This document shows positions 1-8,823 of a stretch of 64,000 nt of DNA, in pieces. Numbering within the stretch: the stretch's first letter is position 1; the number at the start of each line of letters is the position of its first letter. Both the position numbers and the translations under genes were made by a program. Below the pieces are notes generated by a model, which was not told where the DNA came from, did no database searches, and worked only from the letters and a program-made list of their open reading frames with translations. Origin of the DNA: DATARR01 sp034666985 (GTDB lineage Bacteria; Acidobacteriota; Thermoanaerobaculia; Multivoradales; UBA5704); contig JAXDKS010000024.1 of the NCBI GenBank assembly GCA_034666985.1, positions 62,001 to 126,000 of the forward strand, read 5' to 3'.

Positions 1-477
1 GGCGTGGGGATCCGCGGGATCAGCCGGAGCGGCCTGGATCGTCAGCTCGATGGGCGCGCTCTCAACCGCCACGACGTCCGAGAGGAGGTCGCCCCCCATC
101 TCGTGCGCCAGCCCCACGAGCGCCTCCTTCTGGGCCGCGTCCGCCCGCTCGTCCACCAGGACCACGGACCGGGCCGGCAGGGGGCTGCGGGTGGGATCGC
201 CCAGCGTCGCGGCGGCGCGCACCACCGCCACCACCGAGAGGCCGTCGACGGCCACGCCCTTCCACGCCCCCCGGCTCACCCGCCAGGCGAAGACCGCCTC
301 GCGCCCCGCCAGGTTCACTTCCGAATTGGCGAAGCAGGGGCCGGTGTACACGTCCGAGGTGCGGGCCTCCAGGTAGTCGCCGGAGATCCCGGGGGTCACC
401 GGTGCCGCAAGGCAGGCCGGCGCGGCGGCGAGCAGTCCCAGAGCTGGCAAGAACCTGATCAGGCGATGTCGTTTCAT
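1..477 (-). CDS. DUF1326-like exported protein (3' end outside window)
   Basis: Reading from the ATG at 477 towards the window edge gives a protein with a basic, hydrophobic signal peptide (MKRHRLIRF then a Leu/Ala core and an Ala-rich cleavage region near residue 25). A mature part follows that begins GISGDYLEARTSDVYTGPC and continues with AVFAWRV, VDGLSVVAVV and VLVDERADAAQKEALVGL. This pattern is that of the DUF1326 family, whose biochemical role is unknown to me. The gene is cut by the left edge of the window. It lies 84 bases downstream of the small Cys-rich gene of the molybdo-hydroxylase operon, in the same direction, so it may be the last cistron. The family call is from memory of the motif. 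Confidence 0.7.
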   Translation of the reverse strand, partial: MKRHRLIRFLPALGLLAAAPACLAAPVTPGISGDYLEARTSDVYTGPCFANSEVNLAGREAVFAWRVSRGAWKGVAVDGLSVVAVVRAAATLGDPTRSPLPARSVVLVDERADAAQKEALVGLAHEMGGDLLSDVVAVESAPIELTIQAAPADPADPHA

Positions 478-560
478 GGTTCCACCTCCTTCACTCCAAC
501 CAGCTCCAGCCTTGAATCCTTCCGCCCCATCCGACCGATCGGTCCAATCCGTCCGATTCC

Positions 561-773
561 CTACACCGGATTGAAGCACCCCCGCCCGTCGCAGCAGTGA
601 CGCTCCGAGGCCACCTGGCCGTCCGGGCCCAGGCAGGTCATGGTGTGGCTGCACCAGAACAGGCCGTCGCGCATGTTGGGAATCGAGGGATCGGGCTCGA
701 CGTCCACGTAGATCCCCTTCCAGCGCAGGTGGAGGCAGCAGACCTGCCCTATAGACTTGGCCGAGGTTTCCAT
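561..773 (-). CDS. Small cysteine-rich protein at the end of the molybdo-hydroxylase operon
   Basis: The product is 70 residues long with seven Cys, arranged as CC near the N terminus, an FWC and MTC in the middle and CC plus GC near the C terminus (RHCCDGRGCF). I do not recognise the family. The Cys spacing suggests metal or cluster binding or disulfides, but no signal peptide is visible. The ATG at 773 lies just after the TGA of the FAD subunit (776-778) with an AGGGGG ribosome-binding stretch about ten bases upstream. A TTG at 779 that overlaps that stop is an alternative start. The tight spacing implies co-translation with the dehydrogenase; an accessory or maturation role is inference only. 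Confidence 0.6.
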   Translation of the reverse strand: METSAKSIGQVCCLHLRWKGIYVDVEPDPSIPNMRDGLFWCSHTMTCLGPDGQVASERHCCDGRGCFNPV

Positions 774-775
774 GC

Positions 776-1771
776 TCAAGCCCCCTCTTCCAGGATACCA
801 GCGGCGGCGAGCAGGGCCCGCTTCACGGCCACCCGCGCGAGCTGGATCTTGTACTTGTTGTGGGAGAGGGCCTTGGCTTTCGCCACCGCGGCCTCCCCCG
901 CCTTCGCCGCCACCTCGACGCTGATGGACTTCCCCTTCAGGAATTCCTCCGCCTCGGCCGCGGCCCAGGGCACCGGCGCCACCTGACCCAGGACGACCCG
1001 CGCCCGGCCCACTTGGCCATTATTCGTCTCCAAGGCCACCGCGGCCGTGGCGAGCGACCAATCGAGCGTCCCCCGCTGCCGCACCTCGTAGGTGGCCATC
1101 CGCCGCCCGGCGGCCGGCGGGAGGAGCACCTCGGTCAACACCTCCCCCGGCTTCAGGTCGTGCTCCCGTTCCCCCTCCTTCTGGGGGATGCGGTAGAGCT
1201 TCTCCAGATCGAGCCGGCGCTCCCCCTGGGGACCGAAGAGCACCACCTGCGCGCCCAGGGCCACGAGCAGCGGCGCCAAGGTCGAAGGCTGGACGAAATA
1301 GGCCGGCCCGTCATTGCCCAGGATGGCGTGGTAGCGGTTGTCGCCCGCCGTCACCATCGACTTGCCCTCCCGCTGCGCCAGGAGACCGAAGCCGTTGCGG
1401 AAGTACCAGCAGCGAGGGCGCTGGAGGAGGTTTCCCCCCAGGGTCGCCACGTTGCGGATCTGCGGCCCGGCCACACGGCCGGCGGCGGCCGTCAGTGCCG
1501 GGTATTCGAAGCCCAGGGCCGCGTCGGCCGACAGATCGTCGATCGTCGTGAGCGCCCCGATCCGCAGGCCGCCGCTCTTCTCCGTGTGGACGCCCACCAG
1601 GCCGCCTACCGAGTTGAGGTGGACCACCCGGCCGGGGGTCTCGATGCCGTCCTTCATCAGCCCGAGCAGGTCGCTGCCGCCGGCCAGGATCGTGGCCCGC
1701 CCGGGATCGGTGCCCAGCAGGCGCACGGCCTGCTCGCGCGTCTTGGGGCTTGCGAGCTCGAAGGGTTGCAT
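776..1771 (-). CDS. Xanthine dehydrogenase family protein, FAD-binding subunit
   Basis: The 331-residue protein is the medium FAD subunit of a molybdenum hydroxylase, passing electrons from the Fe-S subunit to FAD. The FAD-binding motif ILAGGSDLLGLMK lies near residue 33, and NVATLGGNLLQRPRCWYFR near residue 110 combines the second FAD loop with the Cys region typical of PaoB/YagS-like members. The CO-dehydrogenase flavoprotein C-terminal domain follows (DWSLATAAVAL, ARVVLGQVAP). The start ATG at 1771 overlaps the TGA of the Mo subunit by one base (TGATG), a sign of translational coupling. Substrate cannot be deduced; aldehydes or N-heterocycles are usual for this family. Confidence 0.9.
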   Translation of the reverse strand: MQPFELASPKTREQAVRLLGTDPGRATILAGGSDLLGLMKDGIETPGRVVHLNSVGGLVGVHTEKSGGLRIGALTTIDDLSADAALGFEYPALTAAAGRVAGPQIRNVATLGGNLLQRPRCWYFRNGFGLLAQREGKSMVTAGDNRYHAILGNDGPAYFVQPSTLAPLLVALGAQVVLFGPQGERRLDLEKLYRIPQKEGEREHDLKPGEVLTEVLLPPAAGRRMATYEVRQRGTLDWSLATAAVALETNNGQVGRARVVLGQVAPVPWAAAEAEEFLKGKSISVEVAAKAGEAAVAKAKALSHNKYKIQLARVAVKRALLAAAGILEEGA

Positions 1772-3912
1772 CAGGCGGTCTCCTTCCTGGATTCCCTGGA
1801 TTCGAGCGCTTCGAGCACCCGCCGCGGCGTCAGCGGCAGGTAGGGGACTCGCACGCCGAGAGCGTTCGCCACCGCGTTGGCGATGGCCGGGCCGGGCGAG
1901 ACCACCGGCGGCTCGCCCACGCCGATCACCCCGCGCTCGTCGTAGCCCGGGCCCGTCATCATGTGCACCACCAGCTCGCCGACGTCGGAGATGCCCGCCA
2001 TCTTGTAGGTCTCGAAGTCGTGGTTCAGGCACATCCCCGTCACCGGATCCAGCACCTTCTCCTCCGACAGCGCGGCGGAGATGCCCATGATGACGCCGCC
2101 GTAGACCTGGCTCTCGGTCGTCTTGAGGTCGACGATCAATCCGCAGTCCTGCACCGCCACCAGCTTGTTCATCCGCACGACCCCGGTCTCGGCGTCCACC
2201 GAGACGTCGGCCATCTGCACGCCCCCCACGCCGCTGCTGGTGAGGTCCCCCGTGCCGGGATTGGCCCCCGTGGCGGTGACCGGCGTCTGGCCGAAGAGGG
2301 CCACGGCCTGGCGCCAGGTGAGGCTCTTCCTGGGATCGGCCTTGACCCGGACCGTCCCCGCCGCCGCCTCCAGCTCTCCAGGCTGGACCCCGAGGCGCGG
2401 CCCCGCCTTCTCGAACACCGTCGCGAGGAGATTCTGCGCCGCCCGCCGGGTGGCCGAGCTCACCCCGCCCACGGTCGTGCTGCCGCCCGAGCCGCCGGAC
2501 GCCGGGTAGCGGCTGTCCCCCAGGCTCACCTTCACGGCGTCGAGAGGCAGCCCCAGCGAATCGGCGAGCACGATGGCGATCACCGTGCGCGTGCCCGTGC
2601 CGAGATCCTGAGTGGCGAGCTTCGCCTCCGCGATCCCATCCGGATGGAGCGTCACCTCGCAGTTGCTGCGGTGGCCGCGGCCGCCCCAGGTGTGGAGCGA
2701 CAGGCCGAGGCCGCGCTTGATCGATCCCCGCGCCGTGTCGCCCCGCGAATGCCAGCGCTGGCGCCAGCCCATCAGGTCGTCGGCGATCTTCAGCTCCTCG
2801 CGGTAGACCTTCTCCAGCGGACCGGCGATCGTGAGGTTCTGGAGGACGAAGTCGAGCGGATTCATCACCAGGGCCGCGGCCAGGTCGTCCAGGGCACTCA
2901 TCGTGAGGAACGCCCCCTGGGGATGGTTGGGGGCCCGCCAGGCCCGGGCGCTCGCCCGGTTGGTGGGCACCGACGAGTGCTTGCGCCGCCGGTTGGGGAT
3001 CTGGAAGATGTACGGCAGCGGCGGCTCGCCCGCACCACCGAGCCCGCCCGAGCCCCAGGACTTCGACGACCACGCCGTCAGCGTGCCGTCTTTCTTCGCT
3101 CCCACCTCGATCTCCGCGTAGGCGCTCGGCCGGTCGCCGGCCACCGCGATCTCCGCCCGGCGGTCGAGCATCAGCTTCACGGGCGCGCCCGCCAGCTTGG
3201 CCAGCCGCGCGCATTCGATCCCCCAGCGGTCGACGCTGAACTTGCTGCCATAGCCGCCGCCCATGTACTCGGTCATCACGTGGACGTTGGCCGCCGGGAT
3301 ACCCAGCCCCTCGGCGAACTGCCCGGCCAGCCCGGCCACCGCCTGCGTGGAGCACCAGGCGTTGAGCGTGTCCGGCCCCGTCCACTCGCAGATCTGCCCG
3401 TGCGCCTCCATGCAGTTGTGGGCCACCATGGGAATGCCGTAGGAGCCCTTGACCTTCACGTCCGCGGCGGCGAGGGCCGCGTCGGGATCGCCCACCACCT
3501 CCTCGGCCCCGGCCTCCACCTTGGGAGCCTGCTCGAGATTCGCCTCGTTGATGAAGTGCGGCAGCACCTCGTACTCCACCTTGATGGCCCGCAGCGCCTC
3601 CTCCGCCACCGCCTCGCTGACCGCGGCCACCCCGGCCACCTCGTCGAGGGCCCACTGGATCTCCGTGCCCGGGCCCTGGATCACCCGCACGGCCTTGACC
3701 CCCGGCATCCTCTCCGCGGCCGAGACGTCGATCGTCTTGATCTTGGCGTGCGCGTGGGGGCAGCGCAGGATCTTCCCCCACAGCATCCCGGGGGGTTTGA
3801 GATCGTAGGTGTACTTGGCCCGGCCGCTGGCCTTGGCGGGGCCGTCCAGGCGGGAGATCCGCTGGCCGATGAGATGCCGGTCCTCAGCCTTGGGCCAGAA
3901 GTAGTCAACCAT
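1771..3912 (-). CDS. Xanthine dehydrogenase family protein, molybdopterin-binding subunit
   Basis: The 713-residue catalytic subunit carries the aldehyde-oxidase/xanthine-dehydrogenase a/b hammerhead domain at the N terminus (IGQRISRLDGPAKASGRAKY) followed by two Mo-binding domains. Visible landmarks are the Gly-rich EYMGGGYGSKF near residue 215 and GVGEPPVVSPGPAIANAV near the C terminus, which contains the Glu expected to act as catalytic base. There is no export signal of its own, so it is probably carried across the membrane with the Tat-signalled 2Fe-2S subunit. It overlaps that gene by eight bases and the FAD gene by one. The gene order Fe-S, Mo, FAD differs from the Fe-S, FAD, Mo order of paoABC. 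Substrate is unknown. Confidence 0.93.
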   Translation of the reverse strand: MVDYFWPKAEDRHLIGQRISRLDGPAKASGRAKYTYDLKPPGMLWGKILRCPHAHAKIKTIDVSAAERMPGVKAVRVIQGPGTEIQWALDEVAGVAAVSEAVAEEALRAIKVEYEVLPHFINEANLEQAPKVEAGAEEVVGDPDAALAAADVKVKGSYGIPMVAHNCMEAHGQICEWTGPDTLNAWCSTQAVAGLAGQFAEGLGIPAANVHVMTEYMGGGYGSKFSVDRWGIECARLAKLAGAPVKLMLDRRAEIAVAGDRPSAYAEIEVGAKKDGTLTAWSSKSWGSGGLGGAGEPPLPYIFQIPNRRRKHSSVPTNRASARAWRAPNHPQGAFLTMSALDDLAAALVMNPLDFVLQNLTIAGPLEKVYREELKIADDLMGWRQRWHSRGDTARGSIKRGLGLSLHTWGGRGHRSNCEVTLHPDGIAEAKLATQDLGTGTRTVIAIVLADSLGLPLDAVKVSLGDSRYPASGGSGGSTTVGGVSSATRRAAQNLLATVFEKAGPRLGVQPGELEAAAGTVRVKADPRKSLTWRQAVALFGQTPVTATGANPGTGDLTSSGVGGVQMADVSVDAETGVVRMNKLVAVQDCGLIVDLKTTESQVYGGVIMGISAALSEEKVLDPVTGMCLNHDFETYKMAGISDVGELVVHMMTGPGYDERGVIGVGEPPVVSPGPAIANAVANALGVRVPYLPLTPRRVLEALESRESRKETA

Positions 3913-4639
3913 GCGGAACGTCCTCCTGCTTCTTGCTCTCCGGCTCCGGCCCGGCCGCCGCCGCGGCGAGCACGGCCTTGCGCATTCCGGCGTAGGTGCC
4001 GCAGCGGCAGAAATTGCCCGACAGGCCGTGGTGGACGTCCTTGAGCGTGGGATTGGGATTGTGATCGAGGAGCGCCTTGGCGGCCATGATGAAGCCCGGC
4101 GTGCAGAAGCCGCACTGCTGGGCGTCGTTCTCCACGAACGCGGCCTGCAGGGGATGGAGGTCCCCGGGCCGGCCGAGCTCCTCCACCGTCACGATCGGCG
4201 TGTGCTGGACGGTGATGGCGAGCACGCTGCAGGAATAGACCGCCTTGCCGTCGATCATCACCGTGCAGGCGCCGCAGGTGCCCCGGTCGCAGACCTTCTT
4301 GGCTCCCGTCAGCTCCAGGTGATCGCGCAGGGCATCGAGCAGCGTCGTCCGTGGCTCGGCCGTGACCCCCACGGGCTTGCCGTTCACCCGCAGCCGTATC
4401 GGCACCGGCCCCGGCCCCCAGATCTCCACCCCGCCCTCCACCCGGGCCGCGTGCGGAGCCTGCTTCGCCCCTTCCACGAGCTCTCCGGCGAGAAGGCCCG
4501 CGCCACCCAGGGCCCCCGCCACCGCGCCACCGCGCAGGAAGTCGCGACGGGAGAGCCCCTCGCCACCGGGGGGATTGTCCGTGGGATTGCCTGGGGGATG
4601 ACCCCCAGGGGGACTGTCGCGTTTGCCGTCGCTGGCCAT
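3905..4639 (-). CDS. Xanthine dehydrogenase family 2Fe-2S subunit with Tat signal
   Basis: The protein has two [2Fe-2S] domains. The plant-ferredoxin-type motif is VCDRGTCGACTVMIDG with a later CSVL, and the helical domain has QCGFCTPGFIM and GNFCRCGTY, so all eight Cys ligands are present. The N terminus contains LSRRDFLRGGAVAGALGGAG, a twin-arginine signal, so the complex is expected in the periplasm. The start at 4639 is chosen because AAGGAGGAGGCG (4641-4652) sits directly upstream; an in-frame ATG at 4702 lacks such a site. It is the first gene of the operon; no promoter could be fixed between 4640 and 4862. Confidence 0.93.
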   Translation of the reverse strand: MASDGKRDSPPGGHPPGNPTDNPPGGEGLSRRDFLRGGAVAGALGGAGLLAGELVEGAKQAPHAARVEGGVEIWGPGPVPIRLRVNGKPVGVTAEPRTTLLDALRDHLELTGAKKVCDRGTCGACTVMIDGKAVYSCSVLAITVQHTPIVTVEELGRPGDLHPLQAAFVENDAQQCGFCTPGFIMAAKALLDHNPNPTLKDVHHGLSGNFCRCGTYAGMRKAVLAAAAAGPEPESKKQEDVPHG

Positions 4640-4862
4640 TCGCCTCCTCCTTCGGATTCGCGTTCCGCGGAAAAAGGTACCACAGGGTGATGAGGGTCCC
4701 ACTCCGATGGCACCATTCCATCAATTTCGCGATATTCTAGAGGTCAGACGTCCCCTGAATCCCCGATGACCGCACCGCGGGGTCCTTGGCACTGATTGTC
4801 TTAGGCGGCTCTCCCGCGTCCGCGCCGGCCGTCGGGATGACGCAATCTGAAAGGAGTCACAC

Positions 4863-5168
4863 ATGTCGTCTTGTTCCTCTCGCCGGGTTTTGGCGGTCCT
4901 CACCCTCGCCCTCCTCCTCACTCCCTCCCTCGCCCTCGCCCGTCCCCAGGCCCGGACGGCCCACACACGCGTGGCCACCACGACGGCCCAGCCCAGCCTG
5001 CTCGACCTCCTGCCGGCCGGGCTCACCCAGCTCCTCAAGGTGCTCACCAGCGGAGGTGGCACCACGACGCCCACCCCCACCCCCGCTCCCGGCGACGGCG
5101 CGGGCGTCCGGATCGATCCGGAAGGCTATCAGGCCAATCCCGCTCCCTCTCCGACCGGACATCCATAG
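4863..5168 (+). CDS. Small secreted protein of unknown function
   Basis: A 101-residue protein with a classic signal peptide (basic MSSCSSRR, then LAVLTLALLLTPSLALA with cleavage probably after ALA). A short hydrophobic amphipathic segment (LLDLLPAGLTQLLKVL) and a Thr/Pro linker (TTTPTPTPAPG) follow. No family is recognised. The start is supported by GAAAGGAG about six bases upstream of the ATG. A strong hairpin terminator lies fifteen bases after the stop, so it is probably a single-gene transcript. It is divergent from the molybdo-hydroxylase operon. Confidence 0.65.
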   Translation: MSSCSSRRVLAVLTLALLLTPSLALARPQARTAHTRVATTTAQPSLLDLLPAGLTQLLKVLTSGGGTTTPTPTPAPGDGAGVRIDPEGYQANPAPSPTGHP

Positions 5169-5182
5169 CCACTACACCCCCG

Positions 5183-5210
5183 GGCCGGCGATTCCTGCCG
5201 GCCCGTTTTC
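5183..5210 (+). terminator. Rho-independent terminator after the small secreted protein
   Basis: GGGCCGGC (5183-5190) pairs perfectly with GCCGGCCC (5198-5205) around a seven-base loop and is followed by GTTTT. The position just after the stop at 5168 fits termination of that gene. Confidence 0.8.
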
Positions 5211-5297
5211 GAGCCTCCCCGCAGCCCTCAACAAAGCCCCGGACCCGGTGTCTGATCGAGGGGTGTCTGATAGAAGGGGAAGCGGAGGGCCAAGCCG

Positions 5298-7471
5298 ATG
5301 AACGATCCTCTCTTTCGCGGCCTCTTGGCGGGGGCGGACCTGAGGGCGGACCTGAACGACGAGCTGCGCCGGCTGCTGGAAGCGGCCACGGTCCAAGTCC
5401 GTCTGGCACTGCTGGAGGAGAGCCTGACGGCTTTGTCGGAGCGGCGTTCCTGCATCGTGGAGCTGGGCAAGACCACGCTGAGCAAGACCACGATCACGGT
5501 GGACGCCTTCCAGGTCCACGTCCTCTCGCGGTGTTTCCTGATCGATCCCAGCCCGCAAGTCCGCAGGCGGCTGGCCCGGCGAGTGGTGGACCTGGGCTCG
5601 AAGGAGCGCTTCCCGTTTCTCGCCCGGCTGCTGTGGGACCCGGACGAGGGAGTGCGGAAGATCGCGGCGCGAAACCTCCGCGAGGCCGGGCCCCTCCTCA
5701 CCTACCTGCGAGAGATCCAGCCATCACAACCGCGGCCCGAGGCTCCCCCGGTCCCCCGGCGACCCCGGCCTGACCTCGGTCCCGTTCGGGAGACGCGAGG
5801 AGCGTACTCGATCCAGGAGCTGGGACCACCCGCCCCCGATCAGCCGCCGGCGGGGTCCGGGCGCCGGGGGATTCCGATCGAGATGCGCGCGGCGCCGGAA
5901 GCCGCCGAAGAGGTTGTCCGCCGCTTCACCGCCTGCGATTTCACGGGCAATCCACAGCGGCCCGCCACCGGCCGGGTGACCTTCGCCCTGCGCATCCAGC
6001 CCGTGGACGCCGACTCCCGGCCCGTCGACCTCCGCATCCCGGAAGGCAAAGACGCGGCCACCGTCCTCGTCCACGCCTTCTCCTCGCAATTCACAGTGGG
6101 CCCGGAGGTCTGGGTCGTCAAGGTCCCTCGTGCCGCGGACAGCGACGTCGCGAGCTTCGCCGTGCAGGCGGATCAACCGGGAGAAGGAGAGGTCGGCCTC
6201 CTCGTCTACGACGAATACCGTCTCATCGGCAGCCTCATCCTGAAGCTGCGGGCCGTCGACACCCCGCAGGGGCTCACCCTGGAGAAGGCCGGCGCCGTCG
6301 TGTTCCGCGACCCGGCCCCCACCAGCCCGGTGCCCTCCACCGGCGTCACCGTGCAGGTCTCCCTGGCTGGCGGCGACGGCCGGATCGCCTTTCATCTCCT
6401 TCTGCCGCTCGCCGAGGGGAGCGGCTGGCCGCCCATCATCTTCCCCCTGGGCCGGTCGGCCGACCCGCTGCAGGCGGATGGAATCCAGACCGCCCTCGGG
6501 GCCTTGCGAGCGGCCGTGGACGAGATCGAGCAAGGGCTCGGCAACCCCGCGGCCCTGGGAGCCGCGAGCGTCGACGAGGCCCTGCAGGGGATCCGGCTGA
6601 ACCTGGAGGGGGCGGGACGCCAGATCGCCGAGGACCTCCTCTCGCCCGTCGTCCGGGAGGTGCTCGCCAGCCGGCGCCCCGGCTCGGTCGTCCACTGGGT
6701 GATTCGCGACTCCAGCCTCGATGCCATCCCGTGGGAGCTGGCCTGGAGCTCCGCGACCGGCCATCCCTTCAATCAGGATCTCGTCCTCGTCCGGGTGCCC
6801 GTGCGGGGCGACCCAGCCCAGACCGGAGGCGCCCTCAGCCTTCCCTCCACGCCCGCGCTCCCCCCGGCGCCGGACCGTCTCCTCTACGTCCTGGGGGCGA
6901 ACGTGGCGACGCCCCAGCAGTTCCCCGCAGTCCGGGAAGTCGTCCAGTCGGTCGGCGGCTACGAAGTGGTGACCAACTTCGACGGCGGCGAGCGGCAGGC
7001 CGTCGGGATCCTCCAGCTCCGGGATCAGATCCAGAGCGCGAAACTGATCCACCTGCTGTGCCATGGCATCGTGGAGAAAGACAGGGGCCTCTACCTGGAG
7101 ATCGAAGAGAACGTCCTGGGCCGGCTGACGCCCGTGCACGTGCGGGGCTTCCACCTGCCGCCCAACGCCGTGGTGTTCGTCACGCCTGCTCCTCCGCGGC
7201 CGCCACCTTCAGCGTGGCCGGGCTCAAGACCTTCGGCTGGAGCTTCCTCTGCGCCGGCGCCCGGGCCTACATCGGCACCCTGGCGCCGGTGACGACGCGA
7301 CTGGCCCTGCGCTTCGCCCAGGGCCTCCTCGAAGGCCACCTCACCCGCGGGCTGCCGCTGACCCAGGCGATGTTCGAAGCCCGCCAGCAGTGCGCCGGCG
7401 AGACCGATCCCACGTGGCTCCTCTACACCCTCTACGGCGACCTCAGCGAGGCGCCTCAACCCAAGGAGTGA
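5298..7471 (+). CDS. HEAT-repeat / CHAT-domain caspase-like protease, one-base frameshift
   Basis: The N-terminal 150 residues look like HEAT repeats (PSPQVRRRLARRVVDLGS, DPDEGVRKIAARNLREAG). A Pro-rich linker, a middle beta-rich region and a C-terminal CHAT (caspase-like) domain follow. The CHAT His is in LIHLLCHGI (about 7050). The Cys box would read VNACSS, but at 7180-7184 the sequence is GTCACGCC, which shifts the frame; GTCAACGCC would restore it. Downstream in the new frame the domain finishes normally (FGWSFLCAGARAYIGTLAPV) to the TGA at 7469-7471. Either one A is missing from the sequence or the gene has lost its catalytic Cys. CHAT proteases are often effectors activated by partner proteins; that role here is inference. 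The start has a GGAGGG site. Confidence 0.8.
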
Positions 7472-7476
7472 ACCTC

Positions 7477-7992
7477 ATGGCAGATGAAACGCCGAAAGGG
7501 AACAATCCGCCTCCTGCCGCGGCGGGGACAGGCCAGACGATGCAGGAGACCCTGAGAAGCTGGATGATGATCGTCCTCACCCTCGCCTTCGTCGCCATCT
7601 ACGTCGGCGCGCTCCTCGGCTGGATTCCCGGCGCCAACAAGCCGGACCCGCAGATCCTGAGCCGCATCGAGTCGATCGTCTTCGTGATCATCGGCTACTA
7701 CTTCGGCCGGCTGCCGGCGCAGGCCACCGAGCAGACGCTCAAGGGAGAGATCAACCGCCAGACCCAGAAGGCCGACACCGCCGAGCAGGTCAAGACGGAA
7801 GCCCTGCAGGAAAAACAGGGACTCCAGGAGAAGGTGAAGAACGCCAAAGCTGCCCTGGCCTCCGCCGTACCCGCTCCCGCCGCGCCCGCCCCTGAAGGTC
7901 TGGCCCCGAATCTCAGCAGATCCCTCCCTGCGACCTCCCCCGACGCTCTGCGTCAATCGGTCCTGGCGGCGGTGAACGTGCTGGACTCGTAG
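7477..7992 (+). CDS. Membrane-anchored coiled-coil protein, unknown function
   Basis: A 171-residue protein that starts five bases after the CHAT gene, with AAGGAG supplied by the end of that gene. It has a short polar N terminus and two hydrophobic segments (MMIVLTLAFVAIYVGALLGW near residue 33; SIVFVIIGYYFGRLPA near residue 73). A charged helical stretch of about 50 residues rich in Gln, Lys and Glu is probably a coiled coil, and an Ala/Pro tail completes it. The small two-helix membrane domain resembles holin-like or sensor anchors, but I cannot assign a family. The spacing suggests it works with the CHAT protein, perhaps as membrane partner. Confidence 0.7.
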   Translation: MADETPKGNNPPPAAAGTGQTMQETLRSWMMIVLTLAFVAIYVGALLGWIPGANKPDPQILSRIESIVFVIIGYYFGRLPAQATEQTLKGEINRQTQKADTAEQVKTEALQEKQGLQEKVKNAKAALASAVPAPAAPAPEGLAPNLSRSLPATSPDALRQSVLAAVNVLDS

Positions 7993-8012
7993 GGGGATGA
8001 GGGGACGGGCCC

Positions 8013-8226
8013 GGTACCAACGGGTACAGGCCTGTACCTGTTGGGGGCGGCCCTCGGTACCAACGGGTACAGGCCCGTACCTGTTGGGGGCGGCCCCCGG
8101 TACCAACGGGTACAGGCCTGTACCTGTTGGGGGCGGCCCCTGGGACCAACGGGTACAGGCCCGTACCTGTTGGGGGCGGCCCCTGGGACCAACGGGTACA
8201 GGCCTGTACCCGTTGGGGCGAGCCCT
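8013..8226 (+). repeat. Five tandem 43-bp repeats, each with a 28-bp palindrome
   Basis: Copies begin at 8013, 8056, 8099, 8142 and 8185. The core of each runs CCAAC(G)GGTACAGG then CCTGTACC(T/C)GTTGG, an inverted repeat centred on AGGCCT. The first four carry one mismatched pair (or variants of it), and the fifth is a perfect palindrome. Between cores is a GC-rich spacer (GGGGGCGGCCC). All copies have the same orientation and lie directly after the stop at 7992. Confidence 0.9.
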
Positions 8227-8379
8227 CTCCCCATTGGGGCGAGCCCTCCCCCCGCTCCTGCGACCCTCTGCCCGGCCTGGGACCACCGTGCTCTCCCCCT
8301 CAACAAAGCCCCGCCCTCCGTGTCTGGGATCTCCAGACCCGCGTTTCTCGCGAGTCCGATCTTCCTTCAGACTGGAACC

Positions 8380-8823
8380 GTGGGAATCAAGCACGTCGCG
8401 CATCGGGTCCACCGCTGGAGAAGGAGGCCGAGATTCAGGACTCCGAAGACCTGGCTCGTCCTGACGCTCCTGCTCCTGGCCACCCTGCTCCTCCTGCCGC
8501 GGGCCTCCACTCCTCCGGCAGACTCGCCACATCTCCCGGCGTCCCCCCGCCTCCAGGAGCCACCCCGCCAGCTTCCCCCGGAAGCGCCACCCCCCCCGGC
8601 AGCCCCCGAGACAAACGAGCGAAGCTGCCCCCGAGGCTGCGCCGAGCCACCTCCCGGCTGCGACATCAAGGGGAACATCTCCCAGAAGACCGGAGAGCGC
8701 ATCTACCACCTCCCCGGCCAGCGTTGGTACGAGAAGACCGTCATCTCCCCGGAGGACGGAGAGGCCTGGTTCTGCACCGAGGCCGAAGCGCGGGAGAACG
8801 GCTGGCGGAAGTCGAAGGTCTGA
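8380..8823 (+). CDS. Membrane-anchored sunset-domain protein
   Basis: The C-terminal part (GCDIKGNIS, then KTGERIYHLPGQRWYEKT and AWFCTEAEARENGWRKSK) matches the small 'sunset' domain found at the ends of secreted or surface proteins and nuclease-like proteins; its function is unclear. Before it come a basic segment, a single hydrophobic helix (TWLVLTLLLLATLLLL) and a Pro-rich linker. This suggests an N-in anchor with the domain outside. The start is uncertain. The frame is open back through the palindrome array to 8041, but that stretch looks like read-through repeat, so a GTG at 8380 next to the basic region is proposed. Confidence 0.6.
   Translation: MGIKHVAHRVHRWRRRPRFRTPKTWLVLTLLLLATLLLLPRASTPPADSPHLPASPRLQEPPRQLPPEAPPPPAAPETNERSCPRGCAEPPPGCDIKGNISQKTGERIYHLPGQRWYEKTVISPEDGEAWFCTEAEARENGWRKSKV

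Noticed and set aside
1750..4044. Long plus-strand frame opposite the molybdo-hydroxylase genes
   Set aside because: Antisense shadow; the minus strand encodes recognisable Fe-S, Mo and FAD subunits.
8013..8226. Repeat array considered as CRISPR
   Set aside because: The units are head-to-tail with no unique spacers, each repeat is itself palindromic over 28 bases, and no cas genes are present.
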